Below are positions 36,567 to 44,573 of a stretch of 54,480 bases of DNA, in pieces (positions within the stretch are counted from its first letter, which is position 1; each line of letters begins with the position of its first letter). The position numbers and the translations under genes are program-made. A model generated the notes under the pieces. That model made no database searches. It was not told the origin of the DNA and saw only the letters and a list, made by a program, of their open reading frames with translations. The DNA is taken from assembly GCA_903858635.1 (NCBI GenBank), contig CAIOJO010000239.1, forward strand, positions 1 to 54,480, written 5' to 3'. The DNA is from an uncultured Telmatospirillum sp. GTDB lineage: Bacteria; Pseudomonadota; Alphaproteobacteria; Rhodospirillales; Magnetospirillaceae.

Positions 36567-38276
36567 ATGCCACAGAACGGCGCTGCCCGGATCCTCGCCA
36601 ATGCCATTCTCACCCTGGCGGCGGCGGGTTTGCTGTTGGCCCTGTGGTTGACGCTGCTGGGCGGCATCGCGGCCTTCGCCTACCGGGCGCTGTTTCAATT
36701 CGATGCCCTGGACCCGGGGCGCTGGCGCGAACTGTATCGCTGGTTCCTGGGTGGCGGCACGGTTGCCTTCGGTTTTGCCGCCTTGGCGGCCGGGACGGGC
36801 GCTCTGGCCTTGCTGGGAACGGTCGGCCTGGTGTTCCGGCTGCCGTCGCTGTCGCGCCGGCTCAAGGGGATGACCGAACTTTGGCGGTGGCGGCCCCCGA
36901 TGCCACGGCGCCACTTGGCTACGCCGAAAATGGCGTTGCCGGGCGCCGTCCTGGCGGCTTGGCGGCAGCTGGTGGACTGGGGCATTGCCCTGCGCGGATT
37001 GCCGGTCGGGTGTCGCCGCAGAGGTCGGCCGGCGCCGTCGTCGCCGGTGGTCGCGGCGGGCTCGGGCCAGGCCGGAATGCTTGCCGAGGTGATCCCGCCC
37101 GGCGACGTCGAGGCAGGTCAAGACATATTGGTCGCGGCGGTCGATCCGGAGTCGGCATCGGGCGACGACGACCTGGCCGTTTTCGGCCGGGCCATAACCC
37201 TGTTCGAGGTGTGGTCCGAACCGCCGCCCGGCTGGATCTGCGAGGCCCTGCGCGACGAGTTGGCCGGCTTGTCGGCGGCCGGCTGGCGCCTCTTCGCCGA
37301 GCCCGCGGCGTTGCGCTTCCTCGATCTGGCACGGGTGCACCGGTTGCTGCCCGAAGATCCCGTCGCGCAGGCGGTGGTCGACGCCCTTTGCACAGCTCGG
37401 CCGGAGCCCAGGCCGGTCGAGTTGGTGGAGGTCCTGCCGGCGGAAGAGGGGGCGCCACCGGCGCCTGTTGCCATCCGCATGTCCCTTTCCGCCGCCTGGC
37501 TGTGCGAGCTTCTCGACAATTTCGAGATGCTCGAGGCGTTGCGCAGCGCCGAGAGCGGCGCTTCCGACCGCTTCGATGCCGAATGGGGCGGGCTCGTCGA
37601 CGAAACCCGCGGCCAACTCACCCAGGCCATGCGGGGAATGGCCGACGACGATTGGGCCAGCCTCGACCATTTTCCCGACCGGGCGCGGCGAGTCCGCATC
37701 CTCACCGACCGCTTGCGGGAGGAATTCCGGGATCCGGCCTGTGGCCGCGCCGCGGCGCCGGTCGCCGCACCGGAGCAAGCCGACGAGGCTCCGCAGGAGG
37801 TCATGGAAAGGCTGCTGGAGGGCTTCGGCTTTCAGCTGGTTCCATCCTTGCCGGGGCCGGCCGAGGTTGGATTGCTGCAGGCGCGCCGCGCTGCCACCGT
37901 CCTGATCCTGCGGCTGCAGCCTCTGCAGGACCGCCGGTGGCGTTGCGACGACAGTGCTTTCGGACCGTGGCGGGCGAGCGATGGCACCACCTTGCCGTCG
38001 CCCTGCCGCGCAGTATGGCAACGACTCGCCCTGCTCGCCGCCTTGGACCGGGACGGGGCAAGCCGGCAGGGTGTGGTGGTGGTGATCGGCGGGACCTTCA
38101 TCGCCGAGGAGGAACTGGCGGCCGAACTGCGATGCAGTTCGGCGCCTTGCGATATCAGTCTGGTCTGGCTCGATGCGCCACCCGGGCGGCCGCTGCCCAG
38201 CCTGCGCGGTTATCTCGAGGCGCTGCCGACGCCCGCAGCGACGGCGCCCCGCATCGTGGCCGGAGGCGTCGGCTGA
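36567..38276 (+). CDS. Unrecognised membrane protein with two N-terminal helices
   Basis: I do not recognise this 569-residue protein. It begins with two strong membrane segments (ILTLAAAGLLLALWLTLLGGIAAFAY, residues ~13-38; GTVAFGFAALAAGTGALALLGTVGLVF, ~64-90). Then comes a basic stretch (RRHLATPKM, RRRGRP) and a long soluble region of about 400 residues rich in Ala, Leu, Glu and Trp. That topology puts most of the protein on the cytoplasmic side. A later alpha/beta-like part has LVPSLPGPAEVGLLQARR and VVVVIGGTFIAEEEL. Tight linkage to the RNase J-like gene suggests joint function. Confidence 0.75.
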   Translation: MPQNGAARILANAILTLAAAGLLLALWLTLLGGIAAFAYRALFQFDALDPGRWRELYRWFLGGGTVAFGFAALAAGTGALALLGTVGLVFRLPSLSRRLKGMTELWRWRPPMPRRHLATPKMALPGAVLAAWRQLVDWGIALRGLPVGCRRRGRPAPSSPVVAAGSGQAGMLAEVIPPGDVEAGQDILVAAVDPESASGDDDLAVFGRAITLFEVWSEPPPGWICEALRDELAGLSAAGWRLFAEPAALRFLDLARVHRLLPEDPVAQAVVDALCTARPEPRPVELVEVLPAEEGAPPAPVAIRMSLSAAWLCELLDNFEMLEALRSAESGASDRFDAEWGGLVDETRGQLTQAMRGMADDDWASLDHFPDRARRVRILTDRLREEFRDPACGRAAAPVAAPEQADEAPQEVMERLLEGFGFQLVPSLPGPAEVGLLQARRAATVLILRLQPLQDRRWRCDDSAFGPWRASDGTTLPSPCRAVWQRLALLAALDRDGASRQGVVVVIGGTFIAEEELAAELRCSSAPCDISLVWLDAPPGRPLPSLRGYLEALPTPAATAPRIVAGGVG

Positions 38277-38284
38277 TCTTGTTG

Positions 38285-38980
38285 TCAGCGGCGGTCCTCA
38301 CCGAGCACGATGATCCGGCCAATCCGTCGCGCCGCCATCACCGCCAGCCGCGCCCGGCCGGCCCGGTCCGGTCCCGCGCCAGGGACGAAGCGATGCCGCG
38401 CGGCGACCGGCGCGGTGCCGCAGGCCGACAGCCCGAGGTTGGCCCGGGTGGCCGGGCCGGTTCGCTGCAGATGCCGGGCGACCTGACAGAGATAGCTCCG
38501 CTGCGCCGCCAGGTCGGAGCCATGGTAATGGGCGATGGCCGAGATCCAGTCGCCGTACTGGCGGCGCAACTGGTCGAGGAACCGAGCCCCGTACCAGACA
38601 TTGTGGCGCGGATCGAGGGCCCATTCGGGCTCGACGAAGCTATCCAGGTGGTACTGCATGTGGATCTGCATGCAGCCGATCGCCACGTCGCGCCGTGGCC
38701 GGCCGTCCGCCCGGCGCAGCAAGCCGGCCGCTTCCCGGTAGGTGCCGGCGGCGATGGCCTGGCCGCCGATGTTCAAGGCCCAGGGATAGGGGGCGCCGTG
38801 CTGGCCGCTTTCGGTCAGGGCGACGGCTTCCAGCAGGCCGGCGGGCAGGGCGTAATAGGCCTCGGCCTGGCCGATGAACGGCATGCAGCCCTGGCCCCAT
38901 GCCACCGTCGCCGCGGCGGCCGGGAGGCCTCCCAGGACGGCGGCGAGCGCAAGAGTGATGGGCAGCGACAGAATCCTCAT
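38285..38980 (-). CDS. Exported lytic transglycosylase (VirB1-like)
   Basis: The 231-residue product has a signal peptide (LPITLALAAVLGGLPAAAA, cleavage near residue 24). The lysozyme-like SLT domain has AVALTESGQHG with the catalytic Glu, NIGGQAIAAGTY, IGCMQIHMQYHLDSF, WALDPRHNVWYGARFL and SAIAHYHG. Such enzymes open peptidoglycan locally for secretion complexes. It is transcribed against the genes on its left and divergently from the small proteins and VirB6-like genes on its right. The shared promoter region has the TCCA-AAA-TGGA repeat. Confidence 0.9.
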   Translation of the reverse strand: MRILSLPITLALAAVLGGLPAAAATVAWGQGCMPFIGQAEAYYALPAGLLEAVALTESGQHGAPYPWALNIGGQAIAAGTYREAAGLLRRADGRPRRDVAIGCMQIHMQYHLDSFVEPEWALDPRHNVWYGARFLDQLRRQYGDWISAIAHYHGSDLAAQRSYLCQVARHLQRTGPATRANLGLSACGTAPVAARHRFVPGAGPDRAGRARLAVMAARRIGRIIVLGEDRR

Positions 38981-38991
38981 GCGCCATACAT

Positions 38992-39008
38992 GTATCCAAA
39001 ATGGAAAC
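38992..39008. promoter_or_regulatory. Candidate operator: second copy of the TCCA-AAA-TGGA repeat
   Basis: GTATCCA-AAA-TGGAAAC is an inverted repeat with 7-bp arms and one mismatch, 11 bp upstream of the transglycosylase start and ~75 bp before the divergent small gene. It shares the 11-base core TCCAAAATGGA with the site at 34,556-34,566, suggesting that one regulator controls both loci. Confidence 0.55.
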
Positions 39009-39080
39009 TTTTGTCTAGCGCGAAGGGCGGCCTTGGGTTAGCCTGCGAAGGTGCATGGCGAACGGTTGGGGGTGTCGTCG

Positions 39081-39323
39081 ATGACCGACGGTCCGGAGTA
39101 TTACACCGTCATCGGCCGTTACGACGACAGCGGCGAGACCACCGTCGCCGTGTTGCCGTTCGACGCGTCGGCGGGAGATCCGCATATGGCGGCCCTGCGA
39201 CACACCGGCCAGCTATCCGAACAGGGCGAGTTCGAGGTCGTCGCCGTGTTGCGTGGCAAGTGCGAGGTGCTGGTCACCCAGCAGTCCCTGCGCCTGTTCG
39301 CCGAGCGCCTGCTGTCCAAATGA
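39081..39323 (+). CDS. Small hypothetical protein
   Basis: The 80-residue product has no family I recognise. It reads DGPEYYTVIGRYDDSGETTV, then AALRHTGQLSEQGEFEVVAVLRGKCEVLV and a short C-terminal helix. It has no signal peptide or membrane segment and looks like a small alpha/beta cytoplasmic protein. The ATG at 39081 is assumed; a GTG nine bases upstream is possible. Its stop overlaps the next start as ATGA, so it opens the VirB6-like operon. Confidence 0.65.
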   Translation: MTDGPEYYTVIGRYDDSGETTVAVLPFDASAGDPHMAALRHTGQLSEQGEFEVVAVLRGKCEVLVTQQSLRLFAERLLSK

Positions 39324-39547
39324 CCGGAACCCCGGGGCCCGACCACGGTGCCGACCCTTTGCCCGGCCTGCCGGGGGGGCGCCTCCGTCCGGTGCTCCTG
39401 GCCCTGCTGATCGCCGTCATCGCCGGCGATTTCCTGTGGCTAAAGGGGGCCCTGTTCGGCAGCGTTCTGTGGCGCGCCCTGTTGTGGGTGCTGGTGGCTA
39501 TCGGTCTGGCGATCGGCATCTACGCCTACCGCCGGCGGCAGCCATGA
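39320..39547 (+). CDS. Small membrane protein with two hydrophobic segments
   Basis: This 75-residue protein has a soluble Pro/Gly-rich start, then two adjacent hydrophobic helices (RPVLLALLIAVIAGDFLWL and VLWRALLWVLVAIGLAIGIYAY) and a basic end RRRQP, a hairpin with a cytoplasmic positive tail. It is coupled by ATGA overlaps to the genes on both sides. Size and topology recall VirB2/VirB3-like small inner-membrane components of type IV secretion systems, but there is no family motif, so this is only positional inference. Confidence 0.65.
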   Translation: MTGTPGPDHGADPLPGLPGGRLRPVLLALLIAVIAGDFLWLKGALFGSVLWRALLWVLVAIGLAIGIYAYRRRQP

Positions 39548-40956
39548 CGGCGATCGGTCGGCGGCTGCGGGTGGCGGCGGCCGGGGCCGCCATGGCTTGG
39601 CTGCCGGTGGCCGAGGCCCATGCTGCTGCCGATGGTACGGCGGGCGACGTCACCCTGTTGATCGAAGCCCTCAAGAAGAGCCTGGTCAGCGGCTGCTGGT
39701 CCTGCGAGACGATGAACAACGTGGTCGATATCGGTCTCGGCGTGGCCGATCAGGCCTTCACCGCGCTGGCCGGCGAATGCGCCAACCTGCTCGGCCTGCT
39801 GATGGCCCTGTGGTTGCTGTTCCTGGCGGGCAAGATGTTTCTGCCCTTCGGCCCCGATGGACAGGTGGGTTCGCTGTGGAACGAAGGCGCCAAGAAGCTG
39901 TTGCGCTTCGCCGTCGTGCTGGCCTTCCTGCAGGGCAGCCAACCCTTTTGGGATTACGTCTTCATCCCGCTGCTGGGCGCCGGCATGGGTCTGGCCAGCC
40001 GCGTCATCAGCCTCAGCGACGGCTTCGAGGCCCAGGGCGGGATGGTCGAGGACGCGGTGGCGACGGGCAGCGAAACCTATTGCCAACCGGCCGCCGGCAA
40101 TGCCGGTCTGGGCGGCGCGCAGGCCATCATGCATCAGATGGATTGCGCCTTGTCGAAGATCCAAAGCCAGTTCGGCAAGGGCATGCTGGTCGGCGCCGCG
40201 GTCATCTACGGCGCGGCCAAGCCGGTGGCGGCGCCCGGGGCGGGCTCGGGCGCGGGCAGCTTTTTGCCCGACATCGCCAATATACCCAACCTGATCTGGG
40301 AAGGGCTCAGCGAGGTCGTGCAAATCGTCGACCGGCTGGTCTGCGGCAGCGCCCTCATCGTCATCTACTTCTTTGGCTTCATCCTGTTCCCCTTCACCTT
40401 GATCGATGTGGTGATGCGGGTATCGGTGGTGACCGTGATCTCGCCGGTGGCGATGGCCGCCTCGATGTTCAAGCCGACTCAGCGAATCGCCGAGAAGACC
40501 ATGTGGAATCTGGCGCAGTCTGGCTTGACTCTGGTCTTCGCCTCGGTTGCGGCGGGCATCGCCAAGGCGGCGCTGGCCTATGCCTACAGCCATCTGCCGA
40601 CCGCCGACGGACAAAGCTTGTCGAATTGGGATGCGCTGATCGCGGCGTTGGAGAACGGCAAGCTCGCCATCAGCCTGTTCACTTCGTCCTTTTATGCCTT
40701 GGCCGGCATCGGGGTCATCCTCCTCTACATGATCCGTCAGGCCGGGAAGATGGCCGCGGAGTTCACCGGGGCGGCGCAGGGCGAATTCTCCGGCGCCGGC
40801 AGCGCCGTTGCCAACATGGTCGGTTCCGCCTTCGAAAAGGGCGGCAATGCCTTGCAGGCCGGTAAGCAGGCGGTCTTCGGTGGTGGAGGCCGCGGCGGCC
40901 GGCAATTCGATCGCGGCCTCGCTCCGTCCGTCACCGGAGGCGGGTCGGATGGCTGA
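39544..40956 (+). CDS. VirB6/TrbL-like polytopic membrane protein, copy 1
   Basis: The 470-residue product has a leader-like first helix (VAAAGAAMAWLPVAEAHA), then SGCWSCETMNNVVDIGLGVADQAF with a Cys-Trp-x-Cys motif. Five to six membrane segments follow (LLGLLMALWLLFLAGKMFLPF; LLRFAVVLAFLQGS; IVIYFFGFILFPFTLIDVVM; LTLVFASVAAGIAKAALA; ALAGIGVILLYMI), with a Gly-rich tail. This layout fits the TrbL/VirB6 family, inner-membrane channel parts of type IV secretion systems. It overlaps both neighbours and is a clear paralogue of the next gene. No VirB4, VirB8-10 or VirD4 is seen nearby. Confidence 0.8.
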   Translation: MTAIGRRLRVAAAGAAMAWLPVAEAHAAADGTAGDVTLLIEALKKSLVSGCWSCETMNNVVDIGLGVADQAFTALAGECANLLGLLMALWLLFLAGKMFLPFGPDGQVGSLWNEGAKKLLRFAVVLAFLQGSQPFWDYVFIPLLGAGMGLASRVISLSDGFEAQGGMVEDAVATGSETYCQPAAGNAGLGGAQAIMHQMDCALSKIQSQFGKGMLVGAAVIYGAAKPVAAPGAGSGAGSFLPDIANIPNLIWEGLSEVVQIVDRLVCGSALIVIYFFGFILFPFTLIDVVMRVSVVTVISPVAMAASMFKPTQRIAEKTMWNLAQSGLTLVFASVAAGIAKAALAYAYSHLPTADGQSLSNWDALIAALENGKLAISLFTSSFYALAGIGVILLYMIRQAGKMAAEFTGAAQGEFSGAGSAVANMVGSAFEKGGNALQAGKQAVFGGGGRGGRQFDRGLAPSVTGGGSDG

Positions 40957-42568
40957 TTGCCGGCGGCTGCGCTGCCGGCCGGGCGCGGCGGTCGGCAGCG
41001 CGGTCGGCGGGCTGGCGATGCTGGCGCCATTGCCGGCCTCGGCGCAGATGGTGCAGGCCCTGAGCGATACCTTGGTCGCCACCTGCTGGGCCTGCGATAC
41101 CCTGGACCAAATCACCGGCACCGGCGTGGCGCTGGGCCGGCAGCTGTTCGACCTCCTGGCCGGTGAAATGCGCGCGCTGGTCGGACTGGTGATGGCGTTG
41201 TGGCTGCTGCTGTTCGCCGGTCGCGCCTTCCTTCCCTTCGGGCCGGCCGCGGCCGCCGCGGCCCTGTGGAACAAAGGCGCCAAACAGCTGCTGCGCTTCG
41301 CCCTGGTGCTCGCCGCCCTGCAAGGCAGCGACGCCTTCTGGGACGACCTGTTCGTGCCGGTTCTGTCGGCCGGTGCGACCCTCGCGGCCCGGCTGATCGC
41401 CATGGCCGGTGGCGCTTGCGCCGCGCCATCGGCAGGGCTCGATGCGGCGACGGCCGTGCTGCAGGCGATGACCTGCCCGCTGGCCGGCGCCCAGACCCAG
41501 TTCAGCAAGGGCATGGTGATCGGCTTGGCGATCGTCCTTGGCGGCGGCTGGCATAGCCTGGCCGAGGTTCTGAAAGTTTGGCAATGGCCCGGGCAATTGG
41601 TGCAGATCCTGTCCGGCCTGGCCCTGGTGGCGGTCTACGGTTTCGGCTTCCTGGTCTTTCCGCTGCTGTTCCTGGATACCCTGCTGCGGGCCATCATCAT
41701 CGCGGTGGTGGCGCCGCTGGCCTTGGCCGGATCGCTGTTTCGGCCGACCGCGACGATCACCCGGAAGGCCTTGTGGAATCTGGCCCAGGCCGCTTTCACC
41801 ATGATCTTTGCCGCGATCGCGGTGGGCATCGGAACCGCCCTGCTGGCGGTCAGCTATGGCCGCATCGCCACCGACGACGGCACGAGCCTGGCGGATTGGC
41901 CCAAGCTCATCGAGGCCCTGGAAAGCGGCAACGCCAAGGTCGGCCTGTTCGACCAATCCTATTGGATGCTGCTGGGAGTCGGCGTGGTGCTGATCTTCAT
42001 GTTGCGCCAGGCAGGAAGGATGGCGGCCGCATTCACCGGCGCATCGGCCGGGGACTTCAGCGGCGCCGGCAGCGCCATCGCCAGCATGGCCGGCAGCGCC
42101 GCTTGGGGCGTCGGTGCGGTGGCCGAGCGGGCGGCCGGTGCGGTTCCCGTGGCATCGCTGGTAACCGCCGTGGCGCGGCGCGGCGGCAGCGACAAACCGT
42201 CTGGTTCGGCCGGTGGCGCGAGGCCGCCGCTGGCGGCCGCGGTTGCCGGGCCAGGGGCGACGGCGGCTGGACGGCAGGCGCGGGCGTTGGCGAAGGCGCG
42301 ACCGGCGCGGCGTCGGCGGGTCGCGTTGGACGGGGCACCGACCCGGTTCGGCCGGGCGGTGGCCGATTTCGTCGCCGACGAGCAATCGGCCGAGACCAGC
42401 CCCTTCGGCCGCACCAGCGATCACCCGTCACGGCTCCGGGATCGGATCGAACAGGTGAGCCGGCTGTTGGGCGACCGCCCGGCCGGCCGCCGCCCGTTGC
42501 GGCCGCGCAGCATGGCGAGGCGGGTAGCCCAGGCATTCCTCCGGGGTGGCGCCGACGGATCGCAATGA
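40949..42568 (+). CDS. VirB6/TrbL-like polytopic membrane protein, copy 2
   Basis: The 539-residue product repeats the design of copy 1: leader-like helix, TCWACDTLDQITGTGVALGRQLF with Cys-Trp-x-Cys, LVGLVMALWLLLFAGRAFLPFGP, and GAKQLLRFALVLAALQGSDAFWDDLFVPVL. Further membrane segments end at VGVVLIFMLRQAGRMAAAFTGA. Identity is strong in the membrane core, but this copy lacks about 20 residues in the middle loop. It has a longer, basic C-terminal cytoplasmic tail (ARALAKARPARRRRVAL) of about 110 residues. It starts 8 bp before copy 1 ends. A tandem duplication with divergence of the tail is the simplest origin. Confidence 0.8.
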   Translation: MADCRRLRCRPGAAVGSAVGGLAMLAPLPASAQMVQALSDTLVATCWACDTLDQITGTGVALGRQLFDLLAGEMRALVGLVMALWLLLFAGRAFLPFGPAAAAAALWNKGAKQLLRFALVLAALQGSDAFWDDLFVPVLSAGATLAARLIAMAGGACAAPSAGLDAATAVLQAMTCPLAGAQTQFSKGMVIGLAIVLGGGWHSLAEVLKVWQWPGQLVQILSGLALVAVYGFGFLVFPLLFLDTLLRAIIIAVVAPLALAGSLFRPTATITRKALWNLAQAAFTMIFAAIAVGIGTALLAVSYGRIATDDGTSLADWPKLIEALESGNAKVGLFDQSYWMLLGVGVVLIFMLRQAGRMAAAFTGASAGDFSGAGSAIASMAGSAAWGVGAVAERAAGAVPVASLVTAVARRGGSDKPSGSAGGARPPLAAAVAGPGATAAGRQARALAKARPARRRRVALDGAPTRFGRAVADFVADEQSAETSPFGRTSDHPSRLRDRIEQVSRLLGDRPAGRRPLRPRSMARRVAQAFLRGGADGSQ

Positions 42569-42637
42569 GTCGGCGCATTTCGCGAATGCGAACCGAAATC
42601 GATTGCCAAGAGACGCGGTCGCCGGAACACTGGGCCG

Positions 42638-43864
42638 ATGGATGTCGTCGTCACCCGCCTCGTCGCCTTGCTCGTCGTGGCCAGTCTGGTGGCCATCGTG
42701 GCGCGGCGCCTGCATCTTCCCTATACCGTCGGCCTGGTGGTGGCGGGGCTCGGTCTTTCGCTGCTGGGCGTCGGCGGCGGCGAAAACCTCACCCACGACC
42801 TGATCTTCATCGTCATCCTGCCTCCTCTGCTGTTCGAAGCGACCCTCGGCATTCCGTGGCACGAGTTCCGTCGTGACGCTCTGCCGGTCCTGGTCCTGGC
42901 CAGCTTCGGGGTGGTGGTGGCGGCCGCGGTGGTGGCGACCGGCATGGCCACCGTCCTGGCCTGGCCGTTTGCCGCCGCCCTCATCTTCGGCACCCTGATC
43001 GCCGCCACCGATCCGGTAGCGGTGATCGCCATGTTCAAGGACAGCCGGGTGTCCGGCCGCGTCCGTCTGCTGGTCGAGAGCGAGAGCCTGCTCAACGATG
43101 GGGTCGCCGCCGTGCTGTTTGCCTTGGTCCTGGCTTGGACCGGCGGCCAGCCGTTATCGGCAGGAAGCGCTGCGGTCGATCTCTTGGTGACGGCCGGTGG
43201 CGGCACGCTGGTCGGGCTGGCTTGCGGGGCCTTGGCCGTCCTCTTGGGCGGCCGCATCAGTGACCACCTGGTGGAGACCGGCCTGTCCGCGGTGGCCGCC
43301 TATGGTTCGTTCCTCGCCGCCGAGCATTGGCATCTGTCCGGCATCCTGGCGACGGTGGCGGCCGGGCTGATGGTCAAGTATCCGGCCATGTTGGTCCCGC
43401 GCCGGTGGCGGGCGTCGCGGCCGCCGCAGCGCAAGGACAACCGCTTCCTGGTAGAGTTCTGGGAGTTCGCCGCCTTCATCGCCAATTCGGGGGTGTTTCT
43501 GCTGATCGGCCTGGCCGTCCCCGCCGAGTCCTTCACCAGGGTCGGTGTCGGTCCGCTGATCACCGCGGTGCTTCTGGTTCTGCTCGGCCGGGCGATGGTG
43601 GTCTACGGCATTTGCCTGCCGTTCGGCCGGACGCGATGGGCGGTGTCGCCCGCCCAGCAGCATGTCCTGTGGTGGGGCGGCCTGCGCGGGGCGCTCGGCC
43701 TGGCCCTGGCCCTGGCCTTGCCGCATCGTTTGGCCTATCGCGACGAGATCGTCACCACCACTTTCGCCGTCGTGGTCTTTTCGGTGGTGGTGCAAGGCAT
43801 CACCATGCCGGCCCTGTTGCGGCGTCTGGGCATCTTGCGTCGACCCGACCCCGTCGCCCGCTGA
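42638..43864 (+). CDS. CPA1-family Na+/H+ (or K+/H+) antiporter
   Basis: The 408-residue inner-membrane protein has about 12 hydrophobic segments and the family motifs: ILPPLLFEATLGIPW, LIAATDPVAVIAMFKD (the ion-binding Asp region), LVESESLLNDGVAAVLFAL, and VLWWGGLRGALGLALALALP near the end. There is no C-terminal regulatory domain. It exchanges monovalent cations for protons to control pH or salt. It begins 69 bp after the VirB6-like gene and may be independent. Confidence 0.92.
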   Translation: MDVVVTRLVALLVVASLVAIVARRLHLPYTVGLVVAGLGLSLLGVGGGENLTHDLIFIVILPPLLFEATLGIPWHEFRRDALPVLVLASFGVVVAAAVVATGMATVLAWPFAAALIFGTLIAATDPVAVIAMFKDSRVSGRVRLLVESESLLNDGVAAVLFALVLAWTGGQPLSAGSAAVDLLVTAGGGTLVGLACGALAVLLGGRISDHLVETGLSAVAAYGSFLAAEHWHLSGILATVAAGLMVKYPAMLVPRRWRASRPPQRKDNRFLVEFWEFAAFIANSGVFLLIGLAVPAESFTRVGVGPLITAVLLVLLGRAMVVYGICLPFGRTRWAVSPAQQHVLWWGGLRGALGLALALALPHRLAYRDEIVTTTFAVVVFSVVVQGITMPALLRRLGILRRPDPVAR

Positions 43865-43987
43865 CCACCCGAGAGTGGATCGCGCAGCGCCGGCATAGCC
43901 GTCGCCCCTTAACCTGGTTTAGTTCGCTGCGGCCGAGCCGGGCAGAGGATGGGCTGATGGGGCGCGGGGTTGCGAGGAGGGCCGGCA

Positions 43988-44440
43988 ATGGAAGAGCGCA
44001 GGATTCACCAAATGGAGAGTGAAGAGGAGCATGCTCCTCTGAGCATTCCGCTGTCGAAGCTGTGCTACCTGATCGTCAAAGCCCGTCAATTCGATGCCAA
44101 GGTTCCGGCGGACGATGGGGAATCCGCTTCCAATCCGACCGACGACATGGCGGCCTCGGTCCTTGAGGACCGAGCCGAGGACAGCACCCTCGAGGAGTTG
44201 ACCGGGGCTCTCGACGGACTCAATGACGACGAGAAGATCGAGGTGCTGGCCCTGGTCTGGCTGGGACGGGGCGACTACGAGGCCACCGAGTGGGCGGCCA
44301 CCCTGGCTGCCGCCGCCGAGCGCCATAACCGGCGGGAAACCGGGTACCTGCTGGGGATTCCCCAACTGGGCGATCTGATCGAGGACGGCATGGCGCTGCT
44401 CGGCTACAGCTGTGAGGACTACGAGATCAACCGGCTGTAG
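43988..44440 (+). CDS. DUF3775 domain protein
   Basis: The 150-residue product matches DUF3775, known mainly from alphaproteobacteria. It has LSIPLSKLCYLIVKARQFDAK, then NPTDDMAASVLEDRAEDSTLEELTGALDGL, EKIEVLALVWLGRGDYEATEW and GYLLGIPQLGDLIEDGMALLG. It is acidic, soluble and of unknown function. The start at 43988 has a GGAGG ribosome site. It looks like a monocistronic gene between the antiporter and the PDZ-rhodanese gene. Confidence 0.88.
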   Translation: MEERRIHQMESEEEHAPLSIPLSKLCYLIVKARQFDAKVPADDGESASNPTDDMAASVLEDRAEDSTLEELTGALDGLNDDEKIEVLALVWLGRGDYEATEWAATLAAAAERHNRRETGYLLGIPQLGDLIEDGMALLGYSCEDYEINRL

Positions 44441-44573
44441 TTGGCACCGATTGGCGTGCGGGGGATCCGGTCGAGGCTTGACTTAGGACGCTGCCGCCTC
44501 GCAGTCTTCACCGTGCAGGGGGGGCCGTCCGGCGGGGGCGGTCTTGGTCCCCGGCGCGGTGACGGAGCAGCAA

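Noticed and set aside
36644-39319. 967-codon plus-strand frame spanning three genes
   Set aside because: Only its last 75 codons (39320-39547) look like a real protein; the rest is Arg/Gly-rich shadow of the 569-residue membrane protein and antisense of the transglycosylase.
34000-43000. Prophage or integrative element
   Set aside because: No integrase, attachment repeats, tRNA or structural phage genes were seen, and codon use is similar to the surroundings.
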